DNA from: Phycisphaerae bacterium
GTDB lineage: Bacteria; Planctomycetota; Phycisphaerae; UBA1845
Assembly (NCBI GenBank): GCA_029260195.1
Contig: JAJDDS010000216.1
Location: forward strand, 1-15,786
Direction: 5' to 3'
Length of the DNA stretch: 15,786 bases
The notes below the pieces were generated by a model. It was not told the origin of the DNA and did not search any database. It was given only the letters and a program-made list of their open reading frames with translations. This document shows, piece by piece, positions 14,420 to 15,786 of this stretch. The position numbers were made by a program, and so were the translations under genes. Position 1 is the first letter of the stretch. Each line of letters starts with the position of its first letter.

Positions 14420-15786
14420 ATGGGAATTCCCTCCGAAGAGCGTTCCGTCAGGCACCATTGCGGGCTGTTCGGTGTGTTCGGCCACGAAGACGCGGCCGCC
14501 ATGACACACCTCGGCCTGTTCGCCCAACAGCATCGCGGGCAGGAATCCGCTGGGATCTGTACGACGAACGGGGAGCGCATCAAGCGAACGGCACAACTCG
14601 GGTTGGTCAATGAGATTTTCGACAAGCGCAGGCTTGAGGAACTCCGCAACCCCTCGGCCATCGGCCACGTTCGGTACTCGACCACCGGTTCCTGCTCCAG
14701 CCACAACGCTCAGCCCCTCATGTTCGAGTTCGCCGGTGGGCAGGTGGCGATCGCCCACAACGGGAACCTCATCAACGCCGCCCTGCTGCGACGGGACTAC
14801 GAAGCACACGGGCATATCTATCAAACCACCAGCGACACCGAAGTCATCATCCACCTGCTGGCGAAACCGTCCCACCAGGAAAAGACCAACCCGCTCGCGC
14901 ACGTGTTGAGTCACCTGCAAGGAGCGTACTCACTACTGCTGCTGTTTGCGGATCGTATGATTGCGGTACGCGATCCGCTTGGGTTTCGGCCGCTGTGTCT
15001 CGGGAAGATGCCGAACGGCGCGACGGTGGTCGCCTCCGAGACCTGCGCCCTGGACATAGTCGACGCCGAGTACGTCCGCGACATCGAGCCCGGCGAAATC
15101 CTGACGGTCACCAAGGATGGCGAGTCCTCGCGGAGATTCGGCGGCGACACGGACGGCCGCGGCGCGGCGTGCATCTTCGAGCACATTTACTTCGCAGATC
15201 CCTCCAGCAACATCTTCGGCGAAAACGTCCATCTGGTCCGCGAACGAATGGGCCGCGCGCTGGCGAAGGTCGCGCCGGTGGACGCCGACTTGGTCGTCCC
15301 GATTCCGAACTGCGCCCGATGCGCGGCCATTGGATACAGCACGGAAAGCGGGTTGCCGCTCGGTCGCGGGTTCACCACCAGCCACTACGCCGGGCGGTCG
15401 TTCATCATGCCGGATCAGTCATCGCGGGCGCGCGAGGTCAAGGTGAAGCTACGTGTAATCAAGGATGTGGTGCGCGGAAAGCGCCTAATCGTCGTCGAGG
15501 ATTCAGTCGTGCGGGGAACCACGACGCGTGGCAAGATCGGCGCTTTGCGATCCGCCGGCGCGACCGAGATCCACCTTCGCGTCGCCAGCCCCCCTATTCG
15601 CCATGGCTGCTACTTCGGGATCGACTTCCCGGACGAATCCAAGTTAATCGCCAACTCGCGATCGGTGGAAGAAATCCGAAAATATCTGGAGGTCGATTCG
15701 TTGCAGTACCTCTCGCCCCAGCAGATGCTCCAGTGCGTCAAGATGCCCGCCGACCAGTATTGCACAGCCTGCTTCACCGGCGAGTA
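14420..15786 (+). CDS. purF: Amidophosphoribosyltransferase PurF, 3' end cut off
   Basis: First committed step of purine synthesis: PRPP + glutamine to 5-phosphoribosylamine, in the cytoplasm. 455 residues are visible. A 13-residue propeptide precedes catalytic Cys14 (CGLFGVFGHEDAAAMTHLGL), as in the B. subtilis-type enzyme. The Ntn glutaminase half has QQHRGQESAGI (36-46), GHVRYSTTG (82-90), AIAHNGNL (110-117) and TTSDTEV (136-142). The phosphoribosyltransferase half has YAGRSFIMPDQS (323-334) and the PRPP loop VVEDSVVRGTTTRGK (358-372). Cys251, Cys397, Cys448 and Cys451 sit where the B. subtilis enzyme holds its 4Fe-4S cluster. Odd point: the usual PDSG-type motif reads PIPNCARCAAIGY (294-306). 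An in-frame stop 16 codons upstream leaves this ATG as the natural start; no clear Shine-Dalgarno is seen. Confidence 0.97.
   Translation, partial: MGIPSEERSVRHHCGLFGVFGHEDAAAMTHLGLFAQQHRGQESAGICTTNGERIKRTAQLGLVNEIFDKRRLEELRNPSAIGHVRYSTTGSCSSHNAQPLMFEFAGGQVAIAHNGNLINAALLRRDYEAHGHIYQTTSDTEVIIHLLAKPSHQEKTNPLAHVLSHLQGAYSLLLLFADRMIAVRDPLGFRPLCLGKMPNGATVVASETCALDIVDAEYVRDIEPGEILTVTKDGESSRRFGGDTDGRGAACIFEHIYFADPSSNIFGENVHLVRERMGRALAKVAPVDADLVVPIPNCARCAAIGYSTESGLPLGRGFTTSHYAGRSFIMPDQSSRAREVKVKLRVIKDVVRGKRLIVVEDSVVRGTTTRGKIGALRSAGATEIHLRVASPPIRHGCYFGIDFPDESKLIANSRSVEEIRKYLEVDSLQYLSPQQMLQCVKMPADQYCTACFTGE

Noticed and set aside
1..15786. Defence, phage, secretion or biosynthetic gene cluster
   Set aside because: All well-supported genes are housekeeping, transport, or exported propeller/peptidase proteins; no nuclease, transposase, integrase, toxin-antitoxin or synthase domain was seen.

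Overview
The window looks like a chromosomal segment of a high-G+C, Gram-negative bacterium, most likely a member of the Planctomycetota. Three things suggest this. LpxB implies an outer membrane with lipid A. Two large exported proteins carry the DCNGN...D / NGVPDEC motif and a C-terminal dockerin-like pair (GDLDTDGDVD ... DCMTGPG ... DGDLDMDIDF), a style I associate with planctomycete surface proteins. EF-Ts also has an unusual form of its EF-Tu-contact motif. The phylum is an inference from protein style; no rRNA is present.

Layout. (1) 1-3706, minus strand: lpxB, then about 350 nt containing a 27-bp-arm inverted repeat of a dispersed-repeat type, then a small lipoprotein resembling the Tiki/TraB superfamily, then a dicarboxylate/amino-acid:cation symporter cut by the window start. 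(2) 3894-7145, plus strand: the classic translation/nucleotide cluster rpsB-tsf-pyrH-frr (ribosomal protein S2, EF-Ts, UMP kinase, ribosome recycling factor), with a terminator-like hairpin between tsf and pyrH. (3) 7527-12083, plus strand: two exported beta-propeller proteins, an 880-aa lipoprotein (seven WG/AVG/YDG repeats, a thrombospondin type 3 calcium-binding stretch and a C-terminal domain I do not recognise) and a 584-aa FG-GAP/ASPIC protein with a dockerin-like tail. (4) 12107-14176, minus strand: an S9-family (prolyl-oligopeptidase-like) lipoprotein peptidase. (5) 14420-15786, plus strand: purF, divergent from the peptidase and cut by the window end. Good sigma70-like promoters can be read for both genes of this divergent pair.

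The housekeeping genes are ordinary. The accessory content is the pair of exported propeller proteins and the lipoprotein peptidase, all predicted to act outside the cytoplasm. I see no CRISPR array, tRNA, rRNA, insertion sequence, phage gene or recognisable defence system. The most unusual signals are the EF-Ts motif change, the seven-fold repeat architecture of two adjacent but differently anchored surface proteins, the inverted repeat, and a symporter lacking the substrate-site arginine at both known positions.
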